Shown: positions 45,429 through 53,998, counted from the first letter of the stretch. The stretch: 64,000 bases of DNA from Pelagicoccus sp. SDUM812002 (GCF_031127835.1 NZ_JARXHX010000003.1:1-64000), one strand, 5' to 3'. The notes: generated by a model not told the origin, from the sequence alone. Translations and numbers: made by a program.

Positions 45429-46632
45429 ATGAATGCTGGTCGTCTCGTTTGCTCTCAAATAGCCGATGTGATTCACCGGGAGCAGTTCGACCGATGCATT
45501 TCCAATTACCCCATGCCGAGGGCGAGCAGAAGCTTTACTGAAGGGACCAGCTTCTTTGCATGGCTTTCGCCCAGCTCACCTACAGGGAAAGCTTGCGCGA
45601 CGTCGAGGCTTGCCTCGAATCGCAAGCCAACTTGCTCTACGCGATGGGTATTCGTGGAGCGGTTACGCGAACCAACATCGCGTACGCCAACGAAAACCGG
45701 AGCTGGGAAGTTTATTTCGAGCTCGCCCAAGTCCTCATCCGCAAAGCCAGAAAACTCCATTCCAAGGATCGATACCTGAAGGAGATAGACGAGATTGTCT
45801 ACGCTATCGACGCCTCCACGATAGACCTGCGCATGAACCTCTTTCCATGGGCTCTCTTTCGAAAGAGGAAGTCCGCTGTCAAGCTTCACGCTATGATCGA
45901 CTTGAACGGTTCTATCCCGGCGTTCATCGCGATTACGCAGGGAAAGGTCCACGACGTCAATGCCCTGGACTGGATCGTCTTCGAAGCCGAAGCCTTCTAT
46001 GTATTGGATCTTGGATACGTCGATTTCATGCGACTGTCGCGAATCCATTCGGCTCGGGCGTTCTTCGTTACCAGAGCGAAGGTCAACATGAGTTACGACG
46101 TCCGCGTGTCGCGTGCCGTGGACAAGGCCGTCGGATTGAGATCCGACCAGACGGTTCGCCTCAACGGGATGAAGACCAAGACGTTCTTCCCTCACGACTT
46201 GAGGCGGGTGAGTTTTTGGGATACCGAATCCGGAAGCTTCTGGTCTTCGTAACCAACAATTTCGAGATCGATGCGTTGGTCGTCGCGAAGATCTACAAAG
46301 CGCGTTGGCAGATCGAGCTCTTCGTCAAATGGATTAAGCAGAACCTTCAGTGAAGTCTTTCTTCGGGCTGAGCTAAAACGCCGTGAAGACGCAAATCTGG
46401 ATCGCGGTCTGCGTTTACCCGATGGTCGCCATGGCTTCGCGTGTCGCCTTCGGCTCGGTACTCAATAAGACCCTGCGCATCGAGCAAAGCATGAGCCGAA
46501 TCCTGCAAGTGATAAGGTGAACATATTATCCAAAGACCCTATCCATCTGCTACTTATGAAAAACGATACAAGAGATTCAGATGCTAATATTTCTAACCAT
46601 GTGATATTCAACGACCTACAACTGGACGCTAG
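45429..46632 (+). pseudogene. IS4-family transposase, multiply frameshifted
   Basis: Pieces in different frames line up with one IS4-type transposase. They are an N-terminal DUF4372-like part (MNAGRLVCSQIADVIHREQF), then MAFAQLTYRESLRDVEACLE with the DDE start AIDASTIDLRMNLFPW, then YVLDLGYVDFMRL, then VTNNFEIDALVVAKIYKARW with the YREK-like QIELFVKWIKQNL, then NAVKTQIWIAVCVY. Frame is lost at about 45557, 46215, 46350 and 46515, each looking like a one-base loss. A TAA at 46374 interrupts the last part. Therefore it is inactive. Confidence 0.88.
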
Positions 46633-46636
46633 TGAG
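46620..46636 (+). repeat. Right terminal inverted repeat of the IS4-family element
   Basis: AACTGGACGCTAGTGAG is the inverse of the left end at 45297-45313 with one mismatch. It overlaps the predicted end of the transposase frame. Confidence 0.75.
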
Positions 46637-46951
46637 AATATCTGTTGCCTCCTTGGCTTCCGCATTTCGCAAGATAGTTAAAACCAAAGTCCCATCTAAA
46701 TTAAGAGAGTCGTACGTGCCACACGGTTCTCGAAACCCGGGTGATCGTGAGATTGGGCGGCTCCAATATCGAGCAGCGTTCCCAAGATACTTATTTTAAT
46801 CACTATCCGTAGGCGACCAATGCTTCACTATATAAAAGGGAACGAGAGCAGAAAACACCCGAATCGTTACCGTTTTCCACTAGTCCTCGATCAGGTCCGA
46901 ACATAATAATTACACTTGAGACGAATAGGTAACTACGCTCAGGTCAATTCG
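46637..46951. other. Gene-free spacer upstream of the second exported-protein gene
   Basis: About 315 bp with no convincing gene. AT-rich tracts such as CTATATAAAAGG near 46829 may belong to the promoter of the gene at 46952. No further mobile-element ends were recognised. Confidence 0.5.
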
Positions 46952-47602
46952 ATGAGAATCAAGCAACTCTTATTATTTGGACTCGCATCATCAACATGGC
47001 TTTTATTGGCGACCCAACTTAACGCAGCCCGTATGGTTGAGATCTCATTGTTTGGGTCAGGTGTAGAGGTCGACGAACTATTGTCTCCCGACCCAGAAGT
47101 CCTTGCTTCAGAGGACTATGAGCAGCCGTTCATAGCATTCTCTATCAGTAATACTATACGAGTCAAAATATCTATAATGGTTGGAAACGATCAAATTGAA
47201 GATTTCTACAATATCGGCATCAATTCTCAAACTTGGGGGACGATACATTTCAAATTCTATAACGGCCATGGTCATTTCGCTGGAGAGGATTCTGGATTTG
47301 GATTTATTGGCCCTGAATCTGGCGATATTTTGACTGGCCCGGGATATTTTGAGCTGGCTTATGGGCCGAGTCCTTTTCTTGAGGGGAGCGAAATCCATAT
47401 TTGGGCTCCGCATGTTGGCCCCACTAGCATTAGCGAACTCGAGGACTTTCAATATGCTTATCAAACACTCAGAGCTCGCTTGACCTCAGTCACATATCAC
47501 GTGCCAGATTCATCGGGTCCCGCTGCATTGCTCTCCTTCTCCCTGCTCCTCTTTATTCACGCCAAGTTACGCATAAGCGGAACCAGTAGAGTAGCCAGGT
47601 AG
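46952..47602 (+). CDS. VPDSG-CTERM-like exported protein (copy 2)
   Basis: A 216-residue protein with a signal peptide (LLLFGLASSTWLLLATQLNA), a beta-rich body without recognised domain, and a C-terminal sorting signal HVPDSSGPAALLSFSLLLFI followed by AKLR. VPDSG-CTERM tails are thought to be processed by exosortase-type enzymes for surface display. No exosortase is in the window. I chose the ATG at 46952 by alignment with copy 1 (both begin ATGAGAATCAA). It is followed by the second HD gene, as in copy 1. The body is only moderately similar to copy 1. Confidence 0.75.
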   Translation: MRIKQLLLFGLASSTWLLLATQLNAARMVEISLFGSGVEVDELLSPDPEVLASEDYEQPFIAFSISNTIRVKISIMVGNDQIEDFYNIGINSQTWGTIHFKFYNGHGHFAGEDSGFGFIGPESGDILTGPGYFELAYGPSPFLEGSEIHIWAPHVGPTSISELEDFQYAYQTLRARLTSVTYHVPDSSGPAALLSFSLLLFIHAKLRISGTSRVAR

Positions 47603-47618
47603 TCGAAATAGAAGCCGC

Positions 47619-48290
47619 GGCCCTACCGGTTGCTTTCCCCTACATCGTGCTTACCGCAGTTCGCTTTTCGCAGATCCTCGGCAGGCATGACTCCTGACCG
47701 ACTTTCCCAGCAGATGGCCTTCATCATCGAGGCCGACAAGCTGAAGAATATTTTCCGCCAGTCCTACATCAGCGACGAATCGCGCCGCGAGAATGATGCC
47801 GAGCACTCTTGGCACCTGTCTCTCATGGCGATCACGCTCTACGAGCATGCCAATGACCCGGACCTCGACCTTCTGAAAATCCTCCGTATGGTCATCATCC
47901 ACGACATCGTGGAAATCGACGCGGGCGACACCTACATCTACGACGAAGTCCACAAGCGTGACCAGGAAGAGCGCGAACAGAGAGCCGCTGACCGCCTCTT
48001 CGGCCTCCTGCCCGACGACCAGGCTCAATCCTTCCGCTCTGTCTGGGACGAGTTCGAGGCCGGCGCCACTCCCGAAGCTCGCTTCGCTAAAGCGATCGAC
48101 CGACTTCACCCCATGCTCCTCAACTACCTAGCCGACGGCAAGACCTGGTCCAAGCACGGTGTAGTTGCCAGCCAAGTACGAGACATCAACCAGAAAATCG
48201 GAGACGGCAGCGATACCCTCTGGGAGTACGCCCAAGGGCTCATCGAGAAAGCCATCGATGAAGGCATGCTAGCGACCAAATAGTTGAGCT
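47619..48290 (+). repeat. 672-bp duplicated segment, copy B
   Basis: Direct-repeat partner of 44627-45298, offset 2992 bp. It carries the second HD gene with its leader. The flanks beyond TAGTTGAGCT differ: IS element after copy A, the gene at 48307 after copy B. Confidence 0.85.
47687..48283 (+). CDS. HD-domain phosphohydrolase, YfbR/HDDC2-like (copy 2)
   Basis: A 198-residue paralog of the protein at 44695, with the same HD motif residues (DAEHSWHLSLM, VIIHDIVEIDAGDTY). The substitutions relative to copy 1 are mostly to acidic or small residues (for example QEEREQ for QVAREQ and LADGK for LAGGK) and spare the metal site. Both copies appear functional. The gene at 48307 begins 23 bp later. 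Confidence 0.88.
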   Translation: MTPDRLSQQMAFIIEADKLKNIFRQSYISDESRRENDAEHSWHLSLMAITLYEHANDPDLDLLKILRMVIIHDIVEIDAGDTYIYDEVHKRDQEEREQRAADRLFGLLPDDQAQSFRSVWDEFEAGATPEARFAKAIDRLHPMLLNYLADGKTWSKHGVVASQVRDINQKIGDGSDTLWEYAQGLIEKAIDEGMLATK

Positions 48291-48306
48291 ATCAACCCGC
48301 CGCACC

Positions 48307-49134
48307 ATGAGCGCTTTTTATAGATTCGGCTTCTACGCCCTACTCCTCTCGACCGCATTCCTTGCCTACAGATTTTCAACGACCACTCCACCGGCGGCAG
48401 AATCACCCTTCACTCCGAACGAAAAGACTGATGCCGGAGAAAATCAAAGCTCCATATCCATCTCCGGAACTCTCAAAGCGAATCACGCCTCTATTCTGGA
48501 GCCAGACAAAGCAACGGAAGAGATGAGGCAGAATCTCCTCGCAAAACTCAGCGAGTTGAAGAGCTCCAGGGACGTCATTATCCGACTACCGATTTTCGAT
48601 AGAGTTTCCAAAGATCTAAGCCGCAGCGTGCAGTCACTCTTCGACCTCAGCCCGACTGAGGTCGCGCAACTCAACCAGCAAATCAAAGCGACAAATCTAG
48701 CCCTGCACCATGAGCGAGAAGCGCGATCGACGGCACGCCTTCTCGAGGACGGTACCCTTCAGGTCGACATTGAGCCCTTTCCCGAACGCGGTCGACAAAT
48801 CTACGAGGCGTTCACCGCCACCTTCAAAGACGTGATCGGCGAATCGAACTTCCTCACGCTGACTCAAATCGCCGATTCTTCCTTCGAAAAAGATTTCAAT
48901 TATTTCGGAGCGGAAGTCGCCTCCCTCAATGTTAAACGGGTCACCAACAACCCAAAAACCGGTCTGCCCGTTTTCATAGCTTCCTATGAATCGGACCGAG
49001 GCGAATCGAGTGGATCTACCTCGAGCACGATTGTCGGTACTGACTACTTTACCTTTGCAGGGCCGGATATTTATCGACTCCTAACAGCCGAGGCCCTCCT
49101 CAGTCTGCCGGCAACGGAAGCACCCAATCCCTGA
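48307..49134 (+). CDS. Hypothetical membrane-anchored protein
   Basis: A 275-residue protein with an N-terminal hydrophobic anchor (FGFYALLLSTAFLAYRF) and a low-complexity Pro/Ser/Thr linker to about residue 55. The soluble mainly helical domain follows (KLSELKSSRDVIIRL ... LSPTEVAQLNQQIKATNLAL), then a C-terminal part with GSTSSTIVGTDYF. I recognise no family. It probably faces the periplasm. It follows the second HD gene by 23 bp and precedes the DoxX gene by about 70 bp. Confidence 0.6.
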   Translation: MSAFYRFGFYALLLSTAFLAYRFSTTTPPAAESPFTPNEKTDAGENQSSISISGTLKANHASILEPDKATEEMRQNLLAKLSELKSSRDVIIRLPIFDRVSKDLSRSVQSLFDLSPTEVAQLNQQIKATNLALHHEREARSTARLLEDGTLQVDIEPFPERGRQIYEAFTATFKDVIGESNFLTLTQIADSSFEKDFNYFGAEVASLNVKRVTNNPKTGLPVFIASYESDRGESSGSTSSTIVGTDYFTFAGPDIYRLLTAEALLSLPATEAPNP

Positions 49135-49205
49135 AACTCCCTCATTGCTCTAGTGCCCACAACCTGTTTTGCTCCAAAAACTACGAAAACACCGTTTTGA
49201 GCAAA

Positions 49206-49625
49206 ATGAAATCACCCCTAGCAGGCCTTTCCAAATTCGACTATTTTGGCGTCCTTCTTCTCCGTATCGGAGTCGGCGCCTTGCTTGCCTTCCACGGCTA
49301 TCCAATCCTCACGGGAGGCGGCACCGTTTGGTCCGATATTGGCGAGGGTGCCGCAATCGCCAGCCTTCCCCCGGGATTATTTGAATACGCTGGCCTGGCT
49401 TCGGGAATTATTCAATTCATCGGCGGAATTTTGCTCGTCATCGGACTTTTCACGCGTGGAACGGCCCTCCTCCTCACTGTGGTCGCCGGCTTCGCCTTAG
49501 CTAACCATATCGCCGCCGGTTCCTTCTATCTAAGCTTCATTGCCCATCTCGAGATGACGTTAGCCTTGCTAGCACTCGTATTCATAGGGCCAGGACGCCT
49601 TAGCCTCGACCGCAAGGGAATCTAG
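49206..49625 (+). CDS. DoxX-family membrane protein
   Basis: A 139-residue four-helix membrane protein of the DoxX/SURF4 group. LLLRIGVGALLAFHGYPIL is followed by helices around 50-75, 78-98 and 108-128, with IIQFIGGILLVIGLFTRGTA the family-typical second and third helix junction. Members are tied to redox or sulfur metabolism in some bacteria, but no precise role is known here. I chose the ATG at 49206; a TTG at 49197 adds three residues. Confidence 0.82.
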   Translation: MKSPLAGLSKFDYFGVLLLRIGVGALLAFHGYPILTGGGTVWSDIGEGAAIASLPPGLFEYAGLASGIIQFIGGILLVIGLFTRGTALLLTVVAGFALANHIAAGSFYLSFIAHLEMTLALLALVFIGPGRLSLDRKGI

Positions 49626-49669
49626 CGGAGAAGCAAGCTCCTCAAGTCGTCACCTACTTCTCCCACCTC

Positions 49670-51964
49670 ATGCGCTGGCAAATCGAGCAACGCAACGGGC
49701 TCTACCTATCCGAGCTCGACTGGCATCTCGATGCTCGCCACCCCGTGAAACGCTCCTTCGTGTCGCATGCCCATTTCGACCATACGGGCAAACATCAGAC
49801 CATCCTCTGCAGCCCGCCCACCGCTCAACTCATCCAGCAGCGTCTTTCCGGCGAGAGGAAGTGGATCATCAAGGAATTCGGAGAAACTTTCGAACTCGAG
49901 CCTGGAGTGGAAGCCTGCCTCTACCCAGCCGGACATATCGCAGGATCCGCCATGCTGTGGCTGAAAAAGGCCGGGCAGAGTTTCCTCTACACCGGAGACT
50001 TCAAGTTGACTCCCGGCATATCCGCCGAGCCCTGCCAACCTGTGGCGGCCGACACACTCGTCATGGAAACGACGTATGGACTTCCGCGATACACCTTTCC
50101 TCCGGAAAACGAGGTATACGCTGATATCATCCGCTTTTGCCGAGACACCCTCGAGAATGGCGATACCCCTGTTCTCTTCGGCTACAGCTTAGGAAAAAGC
50201 CAATCCATCCTCCGCTCCCTCACCGACCAAGGTCTCGAGGTCATGCTGCACCCCACAGCCCTCAAACTCACTCAATCCTGCCAAAAGCTCGGCTGGAAAT
50301 TCCCTCAATTCCTCTCCTTCGATCCTCGCAACCAAGAGGGGAAAGTAGTCATTTCGCCGCCGCTTGCGAAAACGGCGGAATGGATGAAAAGCATCCGCAA
50401 TCCAAAGACGGCCATGATCTCAGGATGGGCTATCGACCCGTCGGCGAGCTACCGCTACCAATGCGACAGAACATTTCCCCTCTCCGACCACGCCGACTAT
50501 CTAGACCTCCAGAACTTCGTCGCTAAGGTTCAACCTAAGGAAGTCTATACCGTCCACGGCTTCGCTAAGGAGTTCGCAGCAACTTTACGAGAGCAAGGCT
50601 ACCAAGCATGGGCGCTGGGAAGAGAGAACCAGTTAGGCCTCGCTATTGAAACGCAAACTCCGGAACTACATTCCACCAATTCCGAGGACACCGATCAAAT
50701 CCCCGCAGATCCGTCCGCAAGCCAACTCGCAGCAGACTCTTTCCAGCGGCTCGCACTAACCGGCGAAACGCTCTCCCAGTCGGACAGTTTGCAAAAAAAA
50801 TCCGATTTGCTCGAAGCCCAACTCGCTTCTCTCGACGCAGAAAACGTTTCCCACTGCTTGAAGCTCCTCCACAACCCGAGTCCCGCTGACCTAGAGGAGT
50901 TACCTCCTAAGCTCGTTAAACAAAGCCTGATCTTGGCAACCGGTTCGAGCGAATCTAAGTTCAAGAGCCTGTATCACGATTTTCGCGACAACCGAAAAGT
51001 CGCTCGCGTTCTTTTCAGCCAAAACCCGAGCAATCCCAGCCGCACTCTTTCCCAAATCTGCTCGTTCCTCAAAACGCTCACGTCCGCCCCAAACCCGATC
51101 TTCAAGCAATCGCTCCTCAGCGAACAGTTTCGCAAACTCTCGCCCTCGGAGGGCTGTTTCTTCTTCGACTTTCTTTGCGGGACTTCGCAGAGCGGACTCA
51201 GCGCCGACCTTCTCTGCCAAGCGATCGCAACTCGCTTCGACCGGCAACTCCCTAGCGTTCAATCTGCGTTTTTACGTAGTGGCAGCTTAACTACGGTATC
51301 TACCGCAGCGGCCACCGATACCCTGCCAGAAATCCGTATCAAGCCCTTCCATCCGATCCGTCCGATGGCTGCAAAGACGGAGGACAGCGCCGAGGCTATC
51401 ATCGAGAAACAAGGCCTTTCCGTATGGGCCGAGTTCGAGCACGACGGCATCCGTTGTCAGATCCACAAAGACGGCGACCACATCGATCTCTATGACACCG
51501 AGGGGCAACGCATCACACACCTCTTTCCAGAGTTCGTCGACGACGCACGCAAGATTCCGCAACACTTTATTTGCGACGCGGTGGTTGTTCCTTGGGGATA
51601 TGAGAAACCGCTCCCCCGAGGAGATCTGGAGAAGCGTCTCAACCGGAAAGCGGAAGAACTCTTTCTCGGAGAAGAGATCCCAGTCGTGCTATGGCTTTTC
51701 GATCTGCTCTCGCTGTCCGGGGACGACCTGCTCGACTTGCCACTCGAGAAACGCCGCCAACGCCTCGACACCCTTTCCGTGACCCCGAAGATTCGCATCA
51801 CTCCCGTTCATCCCCTCGTCGGCGTCGAACAGATCGAGCATACACTCGAAAAAGCCGCCACCTCGGGCAGCAAAGGTCTCGTATTCAAGGACTCCGAAAG
51901 TCCTTACAACCCGCTGAGCAAATCTCCCTCTTGGTTACGGCTTCCCGCTAGGGCACGCGACTAG
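49670..51964 (+). CDS. Fusion of MBL-fold (ligase-associated) DNA exonuclease and a catalytically degenerate ATP-dependent DNA ligase
   Basis: A 764-residue two-part protein. Residues 1-330 are a metallo-beta-lactamase/beta-CASP exonuclease: SHAHFDHTG (metal site 33-38), YPAGHIAGSAM (His89), YTGDFK (Asp110), LSDHADY and VHGF. After a linker, about 370-545 resembles the ligase N-terminal domain, and 575-760 is a nucleotidyltransferase fold. The motif I Lys (KxDGxR) is Glu590 (EHDGIR). The motif III metal Glu is Val638 (CDAVVV), the motif IV Glu is Lys735 (SKGLVFK) and the motif V Lys is Arg757. The OB domain is absent. Elsewhere this exonuclease sits beside an active ligase. Here the ligase half probably serves as a DNA-binding scaffold. 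Confidence 0.85.
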   Translation: MRWQIEQRNGLYLSELDWHLDARHPVKRSFVSHAHFDHTGKHQTILCSPPTAQLIQQRLSGERKWIIKEFGETFELEPGVEACLYPAGHIAGSAMLWLKKAGQSFLYTGDFKLTPGISAEPCQPVAADTLVMETTYGLPRYTFPPENEVYADIIRFCRDTLENGDTPVLFGYSLGKSQSILRSLTDQGLEVMLHPTALKLTQSCQKLGWKFPQFLSFDPRNQEGKVVISPPLAKTAEWMKSIRNPKTAMISGWAIDPSASYRYQCDRTFPLSDHADYLDLQNFVAKVQPKEVYTVHGFAKEFAATLREQGYQAWALGRENQLGLAIETQTPELHSTNSEDTDQIPADPSASQLAADSFQRLALTGETLSQSDSLQKKSDLLEAQLASLDAENVSHCLKLLHNPSPADLEELPPKLVKQSLILATGSSESKFKSLYHDFRDNRKVARVLFSQNPSNPSRTLSQICSFLKTLTSAPNPIFKQSLLSEQFRKLSPSEGCFFFDFLCGTSQSGLSADLLCQAIATRFDRQLPSVQSAFLRSGSLTTVSTAAATDTLPEIRIKPFHPIRPMAAKTEDSAEAIIEKQGLSVWAEFEHDGIRCQIHKDGDHIDLYDTEGQRITHLFPEFVDDARKIPQHFICDAVVVPWGYEKPLPRGDLEKRLNRKAEELFLGEEIPVVLWLFDLLSLSGDDLLDLPLEKRRQRLDTLSVTPKIRITPVHPLVGVEQIEHTLEKAATSGSKGLVFKDSESPYNPLSKSPSWLRLPARARD

Positions 51965-52043
51965 GCTTGCAGAAAGGGTGGAACTCCCCCACACCGCAGG
52001 CATCCAAATCCTAGAACAATCCGCCTCTTCATTAGCCGAATCC

Positions 52044-52910
52044 ATGTTCAAGAATTTCTCCCAACTCATCTTTCCAGCCCTCACCGCACTTTTGCTCGCA
52101 GCCCCCGGAGCGCTCCACGCTGGATTTGGAAACGACGCTTTTGAGGATGATCCAGCCCTCCGCCAAGACGACGACCTGGATTGGCCCGAGGTGGAATTCC
52201 CGTCCGCCGAACAACGCGGGAAGGGCTTCAAGGCCGGCGAATCCTTCGAATACCGAGCTCAATGGGGTTGGTTTCGAAAGGCCGGCCGCATCGCTTTTTC
52301 CACCGAGGCCAGCGACGATCCCGACCAGCCAGCCCTCATCGTCAAAACGGAGACCGCCTCCGCCGGGATGATTCGGAAATTCTACCCTATGACCTTGGTC
52401 GCGACTACCGTTCTCGACGCGGAAAATTGGCGCATGCTCCGCAACGAGACCCACGGAAAGGTACGTTCCGAGGAGAGCTCCACTGTCACCCTCTTCGACT
52501 TCGACCGCGCTCTCATGAATTACGAGGACGAGATCGAACCGGAATACAGCCGGATCCGAGAGCTCCCCTACGACTGTCCAGTCGACTACTCCTCCGCATT
52601 TCTCCAGCTGCGCGGCATGGACCTCGCGGTCGGCAAAACCTTTCCGCTTTTCGTCAGCACCAAGGGCAAGTTCTACTACGCCGTACTCAAAGTCATGGAG
52701 ATGGAGACCATCGATACGGACATTGGCGACATCGAATGCTTCCGCCTCGAGCCGATCAGCTCCTTCCCAGTCAGCAAAGTCTTCCGCGAAGGAGGTAAGA
52801 TGGCGGTCTGGATCACCAATGACGAACGACGCATTCCCGTCCGTTTCGACGTGAAGACGTCCGTCGGCAACGCCTCCATCCGACTGGAGGAGTACACCCT
52901 GTCCGAATAG
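52044..52910 (+). CDS. DUF3108 domain secreted protein
   Basis: A 288-residue exported protein with a signal peptide (LIFPALTALLLAAPGALHA, cleavage near 25) and a DUF3108 beta-rich domain from about residue 60 (FKAGESFEYRAQWGWFRKAG ... GKMAVWITNDERRIPVRFDV). The family fold is lipocalin- or LolA-like, and its ligand is not known. I chose the ATG at 52044. It lies 79 bp after the exonuclease/ligase gene, is convergent with the XRE gene, and is monocistronic as far as visible. Confidence 0.8.
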   Translation: MFKNFSQLIFPALTALLLAAPGALHAGFGNDAFEDDPALRQDDDLDWPEVEFPSAEQRGKGFKAGESFEYRAQWGWFRKAGRIAFSTEASDDPDQPALIVKTETASAGMIRKFYPMTLVATTVLDAENWRMLRNETHGKVRSEESSTVTLFDFDRALMNYEDEIEPEYSRIRELPYDCPVDYSSAFLQLRGMDLAVGKTFPLFVSTKGKFYYAVLKVMEMETIDTDIGDIECFRLEPISSFPVSKVFREGGKMAVWITNDERRIPVRFDVKTSVGNASIRLEEYTLSE

Positions 52911-52942
52911 CGTCCCGCTATCGACAGACCGCCTCCCTCGGC

Positions 52943-53149
52943 TCACTCGTCCTCGAACACCAGCAAGTCGCCCGGTTGGCACTGCAGGACCTCGCAAATC
53001 GCCTCCAGGGTGCTGAAGCGCACCGCCTTGGCCTTGCCCGTCTTAAGGATAGATAAGTTTGCCAGCGTCAGCCCCACCCGCTCCGAGAGCTCGGTTAGGC
53101 TCACGCCGCGCGCCTTCATCTGCTCTTCCAGTCGTACTCTTATCGGCAT
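52943..53149 (-). CDS. XRE-family HTH regulator (YozG-like)
   Basis: A 68-residue DNA-binding protein made of a single Cro/CI HTH: RLEEQMKARGVSLTELSERV, recognition helix LTLANLSILKTGKAKAVRF, then TLEAICEVLQCQPGDLLVFE. It begins 10 bp after the DUF2975 gene and is cotranscribed with it. The DUF2975/small-XRE pair is a recurring module. The twin palindromic repeats ahead of the operon are its likely operators. Confidence 0.88.
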   Translation of the reverse strand: MPIRVRLEEQMKARGVSLTELSERVGLTLANLSILKTGKAKAVRFSTLEAICEVLQCQPGDLLVFEDE

Positions 53150-53159
53150 CTGCAGGGCG

Positions 53160-53792
53160 TTAGATAGTTAGGTCCTGTTCCTGGCGCATCGCTGCTCCGA
53201 CTCTCAACACTTCAGAGAGCACAAGTACGCTTAACCCGATGACCAAGGAGAAAAAATCCCCGTGAAGATGACCATTTAGGCTAAATCCGACGGGCTTCAC
53301 CACAACGTCAGCGTAACCACTCAACGCAAAATCGGAGACGCTCTTTGCGAGGGAGCCAAAGATGATCAGGAGGCCCATCACCCTAAGACGGTTGGCGTTT
53401 TCAGAGATAAACGGATCACCGACCTCAACACTGCGGACGATTTGTCTCAATTGATGCATGAACCAAAGGACTGCACCCATCATGGCCAAAAAAACTCCAA
53501 AAGCCAAAGCCACTAAACCGCGATTGGCCTCCCAATGCTCGGCCGGCAGAACGAGCTTAACTAAAAGATTATCTTCAAATTCGACCGCTACTGGAAGCCC
53601 CTCGCGCGTCATAGCGGTCAAATTCGAGTCTACGATCTGACCGTACCCCTTGAGATAATTGACATAGTCGCCTGGGCTCGAGACCGCCAAGGGTGCCAAA
53701 ACGACGATAAGAACGGTCGTCGCAATAGTCCCCCACCAACTAATCGCCAGCAGCACCTTCAGAGCGTTAAGAGATTTGGATTTTGTTTTCAT
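53160..53792 (-). CDS. DUF2975 membrane protein
   Basis: A 210-residue membrane protein with four predicted helices: about 12-35, 95-115 (VALAFGVFLAMMGAVLWFMH), 135-155 and 180-200. The cytoplasmic segment between them has VEVGDPFISENANRLRVMG, diagnostic of DUF2975. The function is unknown. The partner is a tiny XRE regulator immediately downstream, so the membrane protein may sequester or signal to it. The start codon overlaps one of two 22-bp repeats. Confidence 0.85.
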   Translation of the reverse strand: MKTKSKSLNALKVLLAISWWGTIATTVLIVVLAPLAVSSPGDYVNYLKGYGQIVDSNLTAMTREGLPVAVEFEDNLLVKLVLPAEHWEANRGLVALAFGVFLAMMGAVLWFMHQLRQIVRSVEVGDPFISENANRLRVMGLLIIFGSLAKSVSDFALSGYADVVVKPVGFSLNGHLHGDFFSLVIGLSVLVLSEVLRVGAAMRQEQDLTI

Positions 53793-53812
53793 TTATTGTT
53801 TTTCAATAAATA
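53791..53812 (-). promoter_or_regulatory. Operator-like repeat 1 for the DUF2975/XRE pair
   Basis: The sequence TTTATTG-n-T-n-TTC-n-ATAAATA overlaps the DUF2975 start codon. It agrees with repeat 2 at 19 of 22 positions and has TTTAT/ATAAA arms forming an inverted repeat. Binding here would block both translation start and transcription. Confidence 0.6.
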
Positions 53813-53835
53813 TGCATTGAACGAAGGCAAACTCT

Positions 53836-53857
53836 ATTTATTGCTATTCGATAAATA
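53836..53857 (-). promoter_or_regulatory. Operator-like repeat 2 for the DUF2975/XRE pair
   Basis: Second copy of the 22-bp repeat, 45 bp from the first and so about four helical turns away on nearly the same DNA face. Its inverted arms TATTTAT/ATAAATA are the longer pair. It lies where the promoter of the leftward operon is expected. Confidence 0.6.
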
Positions 53858-53998
53858 AAGTTAACTCGTAATTTTCGCTCCGCAGTCTTTACCGGCTCGA
53901 TTACGTTTTCCCTGGATGTCACCATTCAACCACTATTCAGGGGTAACCAAGGCAATTAACTTGCCATCCAAGCCCTCAAACCTAGAACCGCGCGAATC

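Larger units (their letters stand above)
45297..46636 (+). mobile_element. Decayed IS4-family insertion sequence
   Basis: A 1.34-kb element bounded by 17-bp inverted repeats with one mismatch. It holds a single transposase gene destroyed by several frameshifts and a stop codon. It separates the two duplicated gene pairs, being placed immediately after the first HD gene. No clear target-site duplication was found. Confidence 0.8.

Noticed and set aside
46690-46790. GTCGTACGTG...CACACGGTTCTC segment resembling the tail of a group II intron
   Set aside because: The likeness is short, no maturase frame or domain V hairpin follows, and it does not match the intron tail at the left end of the window.
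52032-52997. Minus-strand frame of about 320 codons opposite the DUF3108 gene
   Set aside because: Antisense shadow. The plus-strand gene has a signal peptide and DUF3108 pattern.
53813-53998. Riboswitch or sulfur-responsive leader before cysI
   Set aside because: No SAM-type stem arrangement or terminator/antiterminator pair can be made from the leader. Only the DUF2975-side operators are visible.
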